A DNA stretch of 64,000 bases, from positions 372,001 to 436,000 of the forward strand of contig NZ_JAASQR010000002.1 of the NCBI RefSeq assembly GCF_011762025.1, written 5' to 3'. Source of the stretch: Sphingobium vermicomposti. Lineage in GTDB: Bacteria; Pseudomonadota; Alphaproteobacteria; Sphingomonadales; Sphingomonadaceae. The notes under the pieces were generated by a model that worked only from the letters and a program-made list of their open reading frames with translations, searched no databases and was not told the origin of the DNA. The position numbers were made by a program, and so were the translations under genes. Shown here in pieces: positions 10,425-19,437 of this stretch. The stretch's first letter is position 1. Each line of letters begins with the position of its first letter.

Positions 10425-10501
10425 GTGCTCCTGCGAAGGCAGGAGCCCAGAGTCCGACGCACCGCGCTTTGAACCATGGGCTCCTGCCTTCGCAGGAGCA
10501 C
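10425..10501 (+). repeat. Palindromic repeat, copy 1 (glyQ-glyS gap)
   Basis: The 25-base arm at 10425-10449 begins GTGCTCCTGCGAAGG, and its perfect reverse complement occupies 10477-10501, ending CTTCGCAGGAGCAC. A 27-base centre separates them. Each arm also contains a smaller internal palindrome (CTCCTGC/GCAGGAG). A second copy lies inside glyS at 12320-12393. In the glyQ-glyS transcript it would form a long hairpin just before glyS. Short palindromic elements of this kind occur in many alphaproteobacterial genomes; the family name here is unknown to me. Confidence 0.9.
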
Positions 10502-10518
10502 GTTGAAAGAATCATCGC

Positions 10519-12666
10519 ATGACTGACTTCCTCCTCGAATTGCGCTGCGAAGAAATCCCGGCCCGGATGCAGCTCAAGGCATCGGAAGACCTAGCCCGCC
10601 TCTTCACCGAGGAACTGGCGAAGGCTGGCCTTAAACCCGAAAGCATCGACAGCTTCGTCACGCCACGCCGTCTCGCTTTGATCGCGCGCAGCCTGCCGCT
10701 GGAAACCGCGGCCGTCAGCGAGGAATTCAAAGGCCCCCGCACCAGCGCACCCGCGCAGGCGCTGGAAGGTTTCCTGCGCAAGACCGGCCTCACTCAGGAC
10801 CAGTTGGAGGACCGCGACGGCGTCTGGTTCGCCACGGTGAACAAGCCTGGCCGTGCCACCGCTGGGGTTCTGGCCGAAACCGTCCCCGCCATCATCCGCG
10901 CCTTCCCATGGCCCAAGTCAATGCGCTGGGGCACGGCATCGCAGACGACCGAAAGCCTGCGGTGGGTTCGCCCGTTGCAAGGCATCGTCGCGATCCTTGG
11001 CGAAGATTTGGTCGATATTGAAATCGAAGGCACGCGGTCGGGCTACGCCACGCTCGGCCATCGCTTTCACCATCCCGGTGAAATCACCATCGGCGGCGCG
11101 CACGACTATGTCGAAAAGCTGCGCGCGTGCCATGTGATCGTCAGCCATCAGGAACGCCAGGCCATCATCGAGGCGAAGGCACAGGAAGTCGCCGCCGCAA
11201 AGGGCTATACGGTGATCGAGGACAAGGGCCTCATCGCGGAAAATGCCGGTCTGACCGAATGGCCGGTCCCGCTGCTGGGCGATTTCGACCCGGCCTTCCT
11301 TGAGGTCCCGCCTGAAGTTATTCAGCTAACCCTCCGTATCAACCAGAAATATTTCGTTCTGCGCGATGGCGAAGGCAAGCTCGCCCCTGCCTTCATCTGC
11401 ACCGCCAATATAGAGGCGAAGGATGGCGGCGAGGCGATCATTGCTGGCAACCGCAAGGTCCTGGCCGCGCGCCTGTCCGACGCCCGCTTCTTCTGGGAGC
11501 AGGATCGCAAGACGAGCCTCGCCGACCACGCCAAGAAGTTGGAACGCATCACCTTTCACGAAAAGCTCTGGACCGTGAAGCGCAAAGTTGAGCGTGTGGC
11601 AATAATTGCCGCCGATCGCATTCCTGAACTGATTGGATGGCCGGAGGAAAAGGCGCGAAAAATGCAGCCTTTTTTGAGGCAGGCAGCTGAACTGGCAAAG
11701 GCCGATCTTGTTACGGAAATGGTCGGTGAGTTTCCCGAACTTCAGGGGGTTATGGGCAGCTATTACGCGGACGCTGAAGGGCTTTCTGTGTCAATTGCCA
11801 TTCGTGATCACTATAAGCCGATTGGGCAGAGTGATGACTTGCCGTCCGACGACTTAGGGACGGTCGTTTCACTGGCTGATAAGGTTGACACCCTTTATTC
11901 TTTCTTTTTGATCGATCAGAAGCCCACCGGATCTAAAGATCCCTTTGCCTTGCGCCGAGCCGCGCTTGGGTTGATCAGGCTGATTGTAGATAATGGCCTG
12001 CGGGTGTCGCTAAACGCCCTTTATCGCGCGTGCGATTGGGAGCGGCTTTATCAGTCCGATGGACTGAACTACGCCGATCCTACAGATGATCTGGTCGCGT
12101 TTACTATTGACCGCCTCAAGGTCCAGCAAAAGGAAGCAGGCGTCCGCCACGACCTGATCGACGCGGTGTTCGCGCTCGGTGGCGAGGACGACCTTGTTTG
12201 CTTGCTCGCCCGCGTGAAGGCGCTCCAGTCGTTCATCGCGACGGATGATGGCACGAACTTGCTCGCCGGATACAAACGTGCGGCGAATATTCTGAAGAAG
12301 GAAGGCGTCGAATCTCCAAGTGCTCCTGCGAAGGCAGGAGCCCAGGGCGACGAGGCGTTACCTAAGGCTGGGCTCCTGCCTCCGCAGGAGCACGGAGCGC
12401 TTTCCTACACCCCCGAACCTGCCGAGGCCGACCTTATCGCCGCTCTGGATGCCGCTGAACCGCGCGCCATGGCAGCGGTCATGGCAGAGGATTTCGAAGG
12501 TGCCATGGCCGCGCTCGCCACCCTACGCGCGCCCATCGACACTTTCTTCGACAATGTGACGGTCAATGACGCTGATCCGGCAAAGCGGTCAGCCCGTCTC
12601 GCCCTGCTGGTGCGGGTGCGGGAAGCTGTCCATGCGGTCGCGGACTTCTCGAAAATTGCAGGGTAA
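10519..12666 (+). CDS. glyS: Glycine-tRNA ligase beta subunit, with an in-frame repeat insertion
   Basis: A 715-residue protein, longer than the E. coli subunit (689). MTDFLLELRCEEIPARM is the family start; IRAFPWPKSMRWG and EFPELQGVMGSYYA are conserved core motifs, and the C-terminus holds the DALR-type anticodon-binding helices. It contributes tRNA binding to the GlyQS tetramer. Two features are unusual. Residues about 601-625 (APAKAGAQ ... LLPPQEHG) are encoded by a palindromic repeat. Codons from roughly 11580 to 12110 have visibly more A/T third bases than the flanks (33 of 60 G/C in three sampled 20-codon blocks, against 17 of 20 and 16 of 20 outside). The frame is intact, so the gene is probably functional. 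Confidence 0.95.
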   Translation: MTDFLLELRCEEIPARMQLKASEDLARLFTEELAKAGLKPESIDSFVTPRRLALIARSLPLETAAVSEEFKGPRTSAPAQALEGFLRKTGLTQDQLEDRDGVWFATVNKPGRATAGVLAETVPAIIRAFPWPKSMRWGTASQTTESLRWVRPLQGIVAILGEDLVDIEIEGTRSGYATLGHRFHHPGEITIGGAHDYVEKLRACHVIVSHQERQAIIEAKAQEVAAAKGYTVIEDKGLIAENAGLTEWPVPLLGDFDPAFLEVPPEVIQLTLRINQKYFVLRDGEGKLAPAFICTANIEAKDGGEAIIAGNRKVLAARLSDARFFWEQDRKTSLADHAKKLERITFHEKLWTVKRKVERVAIIAADRIPELIGWPEEKARKMQPFLRQAAELAKADLVTEMVGEFPELQGVMGSYYADAEGLSVSIAIRDHYKPIGQSDDLPSDDLGTVVSLADKVDTLYSFFLIDQKPTGSKDPFALRRAALGLIRLIVDNGLRVSLNALYRACDWERLYQSDGLNYADPTDDLVAFTIDRLKVQQKEAGVRHDLIDAVFALGGEDDLVCLLARVKALQSFIATDDGTNLLAGYKRAANILKKEGVESPSAPAKAGAQGDEALPKAGLLPPQEHGALSYTPEPAEADLIAALDAAEPRAMAAVMAEDFEGAMAALATLRAPIDTFFDNVTVNDADPAKRSARLALLVRVREAVHAVADFSKIAG
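12320..12393 (+). repeat. Palindromic repeat, copy 2 (inside glyS coding sequence)
   Basis: The left arm 12320-12344 is identical to the left arm of copy 1. The right arm 12369-12393 is its reverse complement with one mismatch (CTCCGC instead of CTTCGC). The 24-base centre differs from that of copy 1. The element is read through in frame as part of GlyS, giving APAKAGAQ from the left arm and LLPPQEH from the right arm. Confidence 0.9.
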
Positions 12667-12835
12667 TTCGTAAAAGTCGGTCATCGGGCCGGGATAATGG
12701 ATACATAGGGACAGGATCATCGTAAAAGAGGGTGCGTTTATCGCCCCTTTGTTGCAGGAGTTTTGCTGCAACGCACAATTGACGGCAATCAGTGCAGGGA
12801 GAGCCGCGAATATGTTGACAATGGAAGAGGCCAGC

Positions 12836-15511
12836 ATGAGCACCACCGCGACGCGTTATGTCTATCGTTTCGGCGGCGGGGTCGATGACGGCGGCAAGGG
12901 TAACAAGAACCTCCTGGGCGGCAAGGGCGCCAACCTGGACGGCATGGCGGCCATTGGCCTGCCTGTGCCTCCCGGTTTCACCATCACGACTGAGCTGTGC
13001 ACCCGCTATTATCAGGATGGCGGCGTCTATCCCGATGGGCTGATGGCGGAGGTCACCAACGGCATCGCTCATATCGAAGGCGTTACCGGCAAGAAGTTCG
13101 GTGATGCTGCCGATCCGCTGTTGGTGTCGGTCCGCTCCGGCGCGCGCATTTCCATGCCGGGCATGATGGACACGGTGCTGAACCTTGGCCTGAATGACGA
13201 GACGGTTATCGGCCTGGCGGCAGCGTCGGGGGATGAGCGTTTCGCGTGGGACAGCTATCGCCGCTTCATCCAGATGTATTCGGACGTCGTGCTGGAACTG
13301 GACCATGGCGCCTTCGAGGAAGCACTTGAAGTCGCCAAGGAAGATCAGGGCTACACGCTCGACACGGAAATGACCGCCGACGACTGGAAGGCGCTTGTTG
13401 CCGAATATAAGTCACTGGTTTCAAAGCTTTGGGACAAGCCTTTCCCGCAGGATGTGAACGACCAGCTATGGGGCGCGATCAGCGCCGTGTTCGGGTCGTG
13501 GCAGGCGGACCGCGCCAAGGTTTATCGCCGCCTGAACTCCATTCCGCATGATTGGGGCACTGCCGTCAACGTGCAGGCGATGGTGTTCGGTAACATGGGC
13601 GATACGTCGGCCACCGGCGTTGCCTTTACCCGCGACCCTGCGACCGGCGAGAACGCCTATTATGGCGAATATCTGATCAATGCGCAGGGCGAGGATGTGG
13701 TGGCGGGCATCCGCACGCCGCAATATTTGACCAAGCAGGCGCGCGAACGGGCAGGGGCCAAGCCGCTGTCGATGGAAGAGGCGATGCCGGAAACCTATGC
13801 CGAACTGGCTGGGGTCTTCCAGATCCTCGAAACCCATTATCGCGACATGCAGGACATCGAGTTCACGGTGCAGCAGGGCAAGCTGTGGATGCTCCAGACC
13901 CGTTCGGGCAAGCGCACCGCCAAGGCCGCGCTCAAGATCGCGGTCGAAATGGCCAGCGAAGGCCTGATCACCGAGGAAGAAGCCGTCGCGCGTGTCGATC
14001 CTGCTGCGCTGGACCAGCTTCTGCACCCGACGCTCGACCCCAAGGCGCCGCGCGACGTGCTGACCAAGGGCCTGCCTGCGTCTCCGGGCGCGGCTTCCGG
14101 CGCGATCGTGTTCGACGCCGACACTGCCGAGCGTCGTAATGAACTGGGCGAGTCGGTCATTCTGGTCCGCGTGGAAACCTCGCCGGAAGATATTCACGGC
14201 ATGCACGCGGCCAAGGGCATCCTGACCGCGCGTGGCGGCATGACGTCACATGCCGCCGTGGTCGCGCGTGGCATGGGCCGTCCCTGCGTTTCCGGCGCGG
14301 GCAGCCTGTCGATCGACAACAAGGCGAAATTGCTGCGTATCGGCGGTCGTTCGCTGAAAGAAGGCGACATCCTGACCATCGACGGTTCGACCGGCGAAGT
14401 GATGGCGGGCGAAGTCCCGACCGTGCAGCCTGAACTGGCGGGCGACTTCGGCATCCTGATGGCCTGGGCCGACAAGGTCCGCCGCTTGCGCGTTCGCGCC
14501 AACGCTGAAACCCCGCAGGACTGCCAGGTCGCGCGCGATTTCGGTGCGGAAGGCGTGGGCCTGTGCCGCACCGAGCATATGTTCTTCGACGCCGCCCGCA
14601 TCACCGCTGTCCGCGAAATGATCCTCGCCGACAGCGAAAAGGGCCGCCGTGCCGCGCTCGCCAAGCTGCTCCCCGAACAGCGCGATGATTTCGCGCAAAT
14701 CTTCATGGTCATGGCGGGCCTGCCCGTCACGATCCGTCTGCTCGACCCGCCGCTGCACGAATTCCTGCCGCATGGCGAATCGGAGTTTGAGGAAGTGGCC
14801 AAGGCTGCGGGCGTCGGTGTCGAGGCGCTCAAGCGCCGCGCTGCCGAACTGCATGAATTCAACCCGATGCTCGGTCATCGCGGTTGTCGTTTGGGGGTCA
14901 CCTATCCTGAAATTTACGAGATGCAGGCCCGCGCCATTTTCGAAGCTGCGCTGATCGTCAAACAGCGGTCGGGGGATGCGCCGATCCCCGAAATCATGAT
15001 CCCGCTCGTCGCGACGAAGAAGGAACTGGAGCTGATGAAGGCGATCGTCGATCGCGTCGCCAGCGAGGTGTTTGCGGAGCAGGGCGCCAGCGTCGAATAT
15101 CTCGTCGGCACCATGATCGAACTGCCCCGCGCGGCGCTCAAGGCGGGCGAGATCGCGGAAGTAGGCGAATTCTTCTCATTCGGCACGAACGACCTGACGC
15201 AAACCACCATCGGCATCAGCCGTGACGACGCAGGCCGTTTCCTGACGCAATATGTCGACAAGGGCATCTTCGCTCGCGACCCGTTCGTCAGCATCGATGT
15301 GGAGGGCGTTGGCCAGCTCATCGAACTGGCGACGGAGCGTGGCCGGGCTGCTCGCCCCGGTATCAAATTGGGTATTTGCGGCGAACATGGCGGCGATCCG
15401 GCTTCGATCACCTTCTGTGAGCAGACCGGGCTCGATTATGTTTCAGCCTCACCCTATCGCGTGCCGATTGCGCGGCTGGCGGCGGCTCAGGCGGCACTGG
15501 CAAACAAATAA
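12836..15511 (+). CDS. ppdK: Pyruvate, phosphate dikinase
   Basis: An 891-residue protein. The start at 12836 (MSTTATRYVYRFG) is preferred because GGAAGAGG lies 5 bases upstream; the frame is open a further 29 codons. LLGGKGANLDGMAAIGLPVP opens the nucleotide-grasp domain. GGMTSHAAVVARGMG holds the phosphorylated His (about 472) of the swivelling domain. GTNDLTQTTIGISRDD and ICGEHGGDP belong to the C-terminal PEP/pyruvate barrel. It interconverts pyruvate, ATP and Pi with PEP, AMP and PPi. In organisms using the Entner-Doudoroff route this supplies PEP for gluconeogenesis. The gene ends at a hairpin shared with the convergent HhH gene. Confidence 0.97.
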   Translation: MSTTATRYVYRFGGGVDDGGKGNKNLLGGKGANLDGMAAIGLPVPPGFTITTELCTRYYQDGGVYPDGLMAEVTNGIAHIEGVTGKKFGDAADPLLVSVRSGARISMPGMMDTVLNLGLNDETVIGLAAASGDERFAWDSYRRFIQMYSDVVLELDHGAFEEALEVAKEDQGYTLDTEMTADDWKALVAEYKSLVSKLWDKPFPQDVNDQLWGAISAVFGSWQADRAKVYRRLNSIPHDWGTAVNVQAMVFGNMGDTSATGVAFTRDPATGENAYYGEYLINAQGEDVVAGIRTPQYLTKQARERAGAKPLSMEEAMPETYAELAGVFQILETHYRDMQDIEFTVQQGKLWMLQTRSGKRTAKAALKIAVEMASEGLITEEEAVARVDPAALDQLLHPTLDPKAPRDVLTKGLPASPGAASGAIVFDADTAERRNELGESVILVRVETSPEDIHGMHAAKGILTARGGMTSHAAVVARGMGRPCVSGAGSLSIDNKAKLLRIGGRSLKEGDILTIDGSTGEVMAGEVPTVQPELAGDFGILMAWADKVRRLRVRANAETPQDCQVARDFGAEGVGLCRTEHMFFDAARITAVREMILADSEKGRRAALAKLLPEQRDDFAQIFMVMAGLPVTIRLLDPPLHEFLPHGESEFEEVAKAAGVGVEALKRRAAELHEFNPMLGHRGCRLGVTYPEIYEMQARAIFEAALIVKQRSGDAPIPEIMIPLVATKKELELMKAIVDRVASEVFAEQGASVEYLVGTMIELPRAALKAGEIAEVGEFFSFGTNDLTQTTIGISRDDAGRFLTQYVDKGIFARDPFVSIDVEGVGQLIELATERGRAARPGIKLGICGEHGGDPASITFCEQTGLDYVSASPYRVPIARLAAAQAALANK

Positions 15512-15522
15512 GTTTTCATAGT

Positions 15523-15558
15523 CCAACACCTTCTTCTGCTTATGGGAGGAGGTGTTGG
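15523..15558. terminator. Terminator-like hairpin between ppdK and the convergent HhH gene
   Basis: CCAACACCTTCT and AGGAGGTGTTGG form a 12-base-pair stem with one G-U pair and a 12-base loop. The hairpin starts 12 bases after the ppdK stop and ends 20 bases before the stop of the convergent gene. No T-run follows on either strand, so intrinsic termination would be weak. Confidence 0.5.
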
Positions 15559-15577
15559 AGAGGGCGCTGACCCTCCT

Positions 15578-16021
15578 CTAGCTTGCCTCGATATAGCGCC
15601 GCTCATGCTCGCGCACCTTTCCGGTGTCGAGCAGCTTCGCTTGAACGCGCCACTCTTCCCGCGCGATCGTTCCGGGTTCCCGGCCCAAACGCGCTTCCAG
15701 TGTAGCTTGCTGCTCGTCATTCATGGCAGCGATCTGTCGGTAGGAATGATATCCCGACTCATGCAGCGCAGCCGCGTCCTGGGACGTGATTCCCCTGATC
15801 CGCATCAGGTCGTCAGAGCCGCCGCCGTTGTTGTCGGCGGTCGCCGGGGCCGTAACGGCGGAAATGCGCGCGTCGCGCTCTTCGATCGTGCGCCGGTGCA
15901 GCAGCTGCTCTTCGCGCCACAGCCGCTTATATTTGCCCCGACCGCTGATCATCAGGCCGAGCACCAGCCCAAAAAATAGCACGATGACGATGAGCAAAAT
16001 CTCGTTCAGCGTAAAAGCCAT
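15578..16021 (-). CDS. Membrane-anchored protein with helix-hairpin-helix-like C-terminal domain
   Basis: A 147-residue protein with one N-terminal transmembrane helix (residues 7-26, ILLIVIVLFFGLVLGLMI) and a basic, then charged linker (RTIEERDARI). The C-terminal region begins DDLMRIRGITSQDAAALHE and continues YHSYRQIAAMNDEQ and EEWRVQAKLL. That layout (an acidic pair, a 'RIxGI' turn, then 'W..QA..L') matches the small HhH domain often fused to membrane anchors or to ribosomal-protein-L21-like proteins in alphaproteobacteria. DNA or nucleic-acid binding is possible but not shown. The biological role is unknown. Confidence 0.8.
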   Translation of the reverse strand: MAFTLNEILLIVIVLFFGLVLGLMISGRGKYKRLWREEQLLHRRTIEERDARISAVTAPATADNNGGGSDDLMRIRGITSQDAAALHESGYHSYRQIAAMNDEQQATLEARLGREPGTIAREEWRVQAKLLDTGKVREHERRYIEAS

Positions 16022-16160
16022 GGCCGGCCTCCTTTCTCCATCGTAACGAGCCGGGCAGGGGAAAGGTTGCCGTGATATGCGCGGCCCTTCTGCGCGGATA
16101 AAAAAAGTGAGAAAGGGGGTTGCTCAATCATCCGCCCCCCTCTATCTGCCGCTCCACAAC

Positions 16161-16237
16161 GCGCCCGTAGCTCAGCTGGATAGAGCATCAGACTACGAAT
16201 CTGAGGGTCGGACGTTCGAATCGTTCCGGGCGCACCA
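16161..16237 (+). tRNA. tRNA-Arg (anticodon ACG)
   Basis: A complete cloverleaf: acceptor GCGCCCG pairs with CGGGCGC, the D-arm is GCTCAGCTGGATAGAGC, and the anticodon stem-loop TCAGA-CTACGAA-TCTGA presents ACG. The T-arm contains GTTCGAATC, and CCA is encoded at 16235-16237. After conversion of A34 to inosine it would read CGU, CGC and CGA. It lies in the gap between the HhH gene and cobQ. Confidence 0.97.
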
Positions 16238-16409
16238 TTTTCCTTATGTAGGAAAATCAGCCACTTGTTGCTTGATACCGACGACGCATCTTAACGTTGC
16301 GGCGCAATGGCTTTGGGATGCGCGGTCGATTTATATCGCACGTTTACGCCTTCCTGATCATGAATGGGGTTGCTCAGGTCACTGCCTGAGGGGGGTCATT
16401 CATATCGCT

Positions 16410-17867
16410 TCACAGGTTCATTTTCGCCAGCTTGATGATGGCATCGATGTCGACATATTGTTCCAGCTGATCGGCGATTTCGTCCAACGCACGCTCGATC
16501 GACGCGCCATAATCGTCGAGCGATGATTGAACGCCGAGGGCCGTCAGCAGCGCGCCCCGCAATTCCGTGCTGGCTAACAGGCCATGGACATAGGTGCCCC
16601 ATATCCGACCGTCATGGCTGATCGCGCCATCCGGGCGTTCGCCGTCGAGCATGGCGAAGGGGCGGGCGCAGTCGGACCCGCCTGTCACGCCGACATGCAT
16701 CTCATAGCCCGAAAATGCCTTGCCCAGCGCAACGCCGTCCACCCGGTTCAATGCCTTGCTGCCGGTCAGGCGGGTTTCAACGTTCAGCAGGCCCAGCCCT
16801 TCAATCTCTTCGGGCGGCCCTTCAATGCCGTCGGGATCGGCGATGCGCCGCCCCATCATCTGATAGCCGCCACAAATGCCCAGCACAGCTTTGCCCTGCC
16901 GGTGGTGCGCCCGGATATCGACATCCCAGCCTTCTGATCGAAGAGCGCGCAGGTCGGCGATTGTGGCTTTTGATCCGGGCAGTACGATCAGCGCGGCCTG
17001 GGCCGGGATCGGCTGACCAGGCGGCACCATGACGAGGTCGACCGCCGGTTCGAGCTTGAAGGGGTCCAGATCGTCGAAATTTGCGATCCTGGGCAGGATG
17101 GGGCAGGCGATCATCAAGCGCTGGCCCTGTCCTTGGACTTTGCGTTCCAGCACCACGGCATCCTCACTGGGGAGCCGTGCGGTTGCTCCGAGCCAGGGGA
17201 TGACACCGAAGCCGCGCCAGCCCGACAGCTGCTCAATCTGGCGATAGCCGTCCTCAAACAGGGCGGGGTCACCGCGAAACTTGTTGATCAGGAAGCCACG
17301 GATCATGGCTGCGTCATCCGGGTCGATGACCGCCTTGGTGCCCACAATCGCGGCTATCACGCCGCCCCGGTCGATATCGCCGATCAGGATGACTGGGACA
17401 TTGGCAGCGCGCGCGAAGCCCATATTGGCGATGTCGCCAGCGCGCAGGTTGATTTCGGCGGGCGATCCCGCGCCTTCCACCACGACGATGTCGCATTGCG
17501 CCTGCAGCCGCCGGTAACTTTCCAGCACGGCGTCCAGCAACTGCCCGCGTGCCGCCCTGAAATTGTGCGCGCCCAGGGTGCCGCGCACCTTGCCATGCAC
17601 GACCAGCTGAGAGGTGCGATCTGCCTGGGGCTTGAGGAGCACGGGGTTCATGTCGCTATGCGCGGGGACGCCTGCCGCAATCGCCTGCAAGGCCTGCGCC
17701 CTGCCAATCTCTCCGCCATCGATGGTGACCGCAGCATTGTTCGACATATTCTGCGGCTTGAAGGGGCGGACGCTGTAGCCGCGCCGCACGAGCGCCCGGC
17801 ATAGACCCGCGACCAGCACCGACTTGCCTACGTCCGATCCGGTTCCCTGAAGCATGATCGCGGTCAT
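16410..17867 (-). CDS. cobQ: Cobyric acid synthase
   Basis: A 485-residue protein from the start MTAIMLQGTGSDVGKS; an upstream in-frame Met at 17882 adds five residues. GTGSDVGKS is the P-loop of the N-terminal dethiobiotin-synthase-like domain, followed by PFKPQNMSNNAAV, typical of CobQ. The C-terminal class I glutamine amidotransferase domain carries VLGICGGYQMMG (catalytic Cys) and GTYVHGLL (catalytic His). It amidates four carboxyl groups of adenosylcobyrinic acid a,c-diamide in cobalamin synthesis. No other cobalamin gene lies in the window, and no riboswitch was recognised in the short upstream gap. Confidence 0.97.
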   Translation of the reverse strand: MTAIMLQGTGSDVGKSVLVAGLCRALVRRGYSVRPFKPQNMSNNAAVTIDGGEIGRAQALQAIAAGVPAHSDMNPVLLKPQADRTSQLVVHGKVRGTLGAHNFRAARGQLLDAVLESYRRLQAQCDIVVVEGAGSPAEINLRAGDIANMGFARAANVPVILIGDIDRGGVIAAIVGTKAVIDPDDAAMIRGFLINKFRGDPALFEDGYRQIEQLSGWRGFGVIPWLGATARLPSEDAVVLERKVQGQGQRLMIACPILPRIANFDDLDPFKLEPAVDLVMVPPGQPIPAQAALIVLPGSKATIADLRALRSEGWDVDIRAHHRQGKAVLGICGGYQMMGRRIADPDGIEGPPEEIEGLGLLNVETRLTGSKALNRVDGVALGKAFSGYEMHVGVTGGSDCARPFAMLDGERPDGAISHDGRIWGTYVHGLLASTELRGALLTALGVQSSLDDYGASIERALDEIADQLEQYVDIDAIIKLAKMNL

Positions 17868-17929
17868 TGCCTGCTCCTGCATGGAGGGCAGGCCGGGGTC
17901 AACGGGTCAGCGTAGATGTTTGCGGCGTG

Positions 17930-18160
17930 TCAGGCGGAATAGCGGCGCTGAAAATCGACCGCGTCCAATATCTTGCCGCCCGCCATAAAAACGGTGCCGG
18001 TGCAGGCCAGCGCGAGCAGATGCCCGCCAGTGCCGGGATATTGCTGCATATAGACAAAACCCCGTTCAGTCGCGCCTAGCGCAAGCGCGTAGATGACGAG
18101 AAACGCCTCGAACTTGGTCTTGATCGTGAAAAGGCGTTTGATCCGGTCCATAACCGCCAT
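17930..18160 (-). CDS. Small membrane protein of unknown function
   Basis: A 76-residue protein starting MAVMDRIKRLFTIKTKFEAF. A basic N-terminal helix is followed by two hydrophobic segments (FLVIYALALGATERG and HLLALACTGTVFMAGG), which may form two membrane helices. It sits between astB and cobQ, all read leftward, with 17 bases between its start and the astB stop. No function can be assigned. The frame, its hydrophobic pattern and placement inside a leftward gene string make it more likely real than chance. Confidence 0.65.
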   Translation of the reverse strand: MAVMDRIKRLFTIKTKFEAFLVIYALALGATERGFVYMQQYPGTGGHLLALACTGTVFMAGGKILDAVDFQRRYSA

Positions 18161-18177
18161 GCTTGAGCAACATAATG

Positions 18178-19437
18178 CTAAGGCATTAGGTCGCCCGAAA
18201 GTTGCAAATGGTCAATAAGTGCTAACCACGATTGTTCAATCTGGGCGATCAGGCGGGTATCGGCAAGATCGCCGGGCGCGATTTCTTCGGGCCAATATTC
18301 GCTGATGATCGCGGCGATCTGGTCCAGTTTCGATTCGTTGACTAGGAAGCGGGGATCGATATTGGCAGGGTCGGCCACGACGCGAAGGCGAAGGCAGGCA
18401 GGCCCGCCCCCGTTCGCCATGGACTGATGCACATCGACGGGGATGATCCGGCGGATCGGGCCGTTTCCTGCCACCAAATCTTCCAACCACTTCCATACGG
18501 CAGGGACGTCCCGTGCCTCTGTGGGGAGGATCAGTGCCATGCCGCCTTCGGGAATCGTCACGAGCTGAGCATTGAACACATAGCTGCGAATGGCGTCTGC
18601 CAGGCTCACCGCGCTGGCTGGGACTTCGATAATCTGGACGGACGGCAAGGCTTCGCGAAGTTCGGCGTAAAAGCGATCCTTCTGTGCGAAGGCCAGTTCG
18701 TGCGCGAACAACAGATGTTCGTTGGCCACCGCCACGACATCATTGTGAAAGGCACCTGCTGCGATCGCCTCTTCGGATTGCATGACAAATAACGTTCGTG
18801 CCGGATCGAGCCGATGGAGCCGCGCGATGGCCTTGCTGGCTTCCAGATGCTGACGGGCGGGGAATCGCGCCGTTGCCGGGCCGTGGACGAACACTTCCAC
18901 GCCCGGTGTGTCATGGCTTTGGCTCAGTCGCATATGGTTGGCGGCCCCTTCATCGCCGAAGGGTGGGGGAATTGGCGGGTGGACCGTGAAGGCGCTCTGG
19001 TCGGAAAAGGCCACGCGCAACTGCTTGAGCGTTTGTGGCCATTCATGGCTGCGGTGCGGCATGGTGACGAGGTTCGCGACGGTCAGATGCGTTCGCCCAT
19101 CGGCCGTGTCCGCTGCGGGTGATACGGTCGCGGCATTGGCTGCCCACATGGACGAAGCGGACATGGCGGCTGCGCGGATATGCGGATCGGCATTGGCGAT
19201 GTCGGTGCCGAGCGCTGAGAGCCATCCAGCGTCAGGTCGCCATTGCGGCAGGAAAATGCCCTGGGTCAGGCCCAGGCGAATATTCGTCCGCATCTTTTCC
19301 ACGCCCTGCAACGCGGCGGCACGCGGTCGGGATATTTCGCCTGCATTTTTGGTGGAAGCGAGGTTGCCGATGCTCAATCCCGCATAATTGTGGCTGGGAC
19401 CGATCACCCCGTCGAAGTTGATTTCCCTGACCGTCAT
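18178..19437 (-). CDS. astB: N-succinylarginine dihydrolase
   Basis: A 419-residue protein. INFDGVIGPSHNYAGLS is the characteristic AstB start, and IRRIIPVDVHQSMANGGGPA followed by CLRLRV carries the nucleophilic Cys near the C-terminus. It hydrolyses N2-succinylarginine to succinylornithine, releasing ammonia and CO2, the second step of the arginine succinyltransferase pathway. Its ATG overlaps the stop of astA by four bases (ATGA), so the two are translationally coupled. The remaining pathway genes astC, astD and astE are not in the window. Confidence 0.97.
   Translation of the reverse strand: MTVREINFDGVIGPSHNYAGLSIGNLASTKNAGEISRPRAAALQGVEKMRTNIRLGLTQGIFLPQWRPDAGWLSALGTDIANADPHIRAAAMSASSMWAANAATVSPAADTADGRTHLTVANLVTMPHRSHEWPQTLKQLRVAFSDQSAFTVHPPIPPPFGDEGAANHMRLSQSHDTPGVEVFVHGPATARFPARQHLEASKAIARLHRLDPARTLFVMQSEEAIAAGAFHNDVVAVANEHLLFAHELAFAQKDRFYAELREALPSVQIIEVPASAVSLADAIRSYVFNAQLVTIPEGGMALILPTEARDVPAVWKWLEDLVAGNGPIRRIIPVDVHQSMANGGGPACLRLRVVADPANIDPRFLVNESKLDQIAAIISEYWPEEIAPGDLADTRLIAQIEQSWLALIDHLQLSGDLMP

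Noticed and set aside
16373..16390. Small hairpin CTCAGG/CCTGAG after cobQ as a terminator
   Set aside because: Only six base pairs and no T-run, so not strong enough to list as a feature.
17868..17929. Cobalamin riboswitch before cobQ
   Set aside because: The gap is too short (62 bases) and lacks a B12-box-like sequence.
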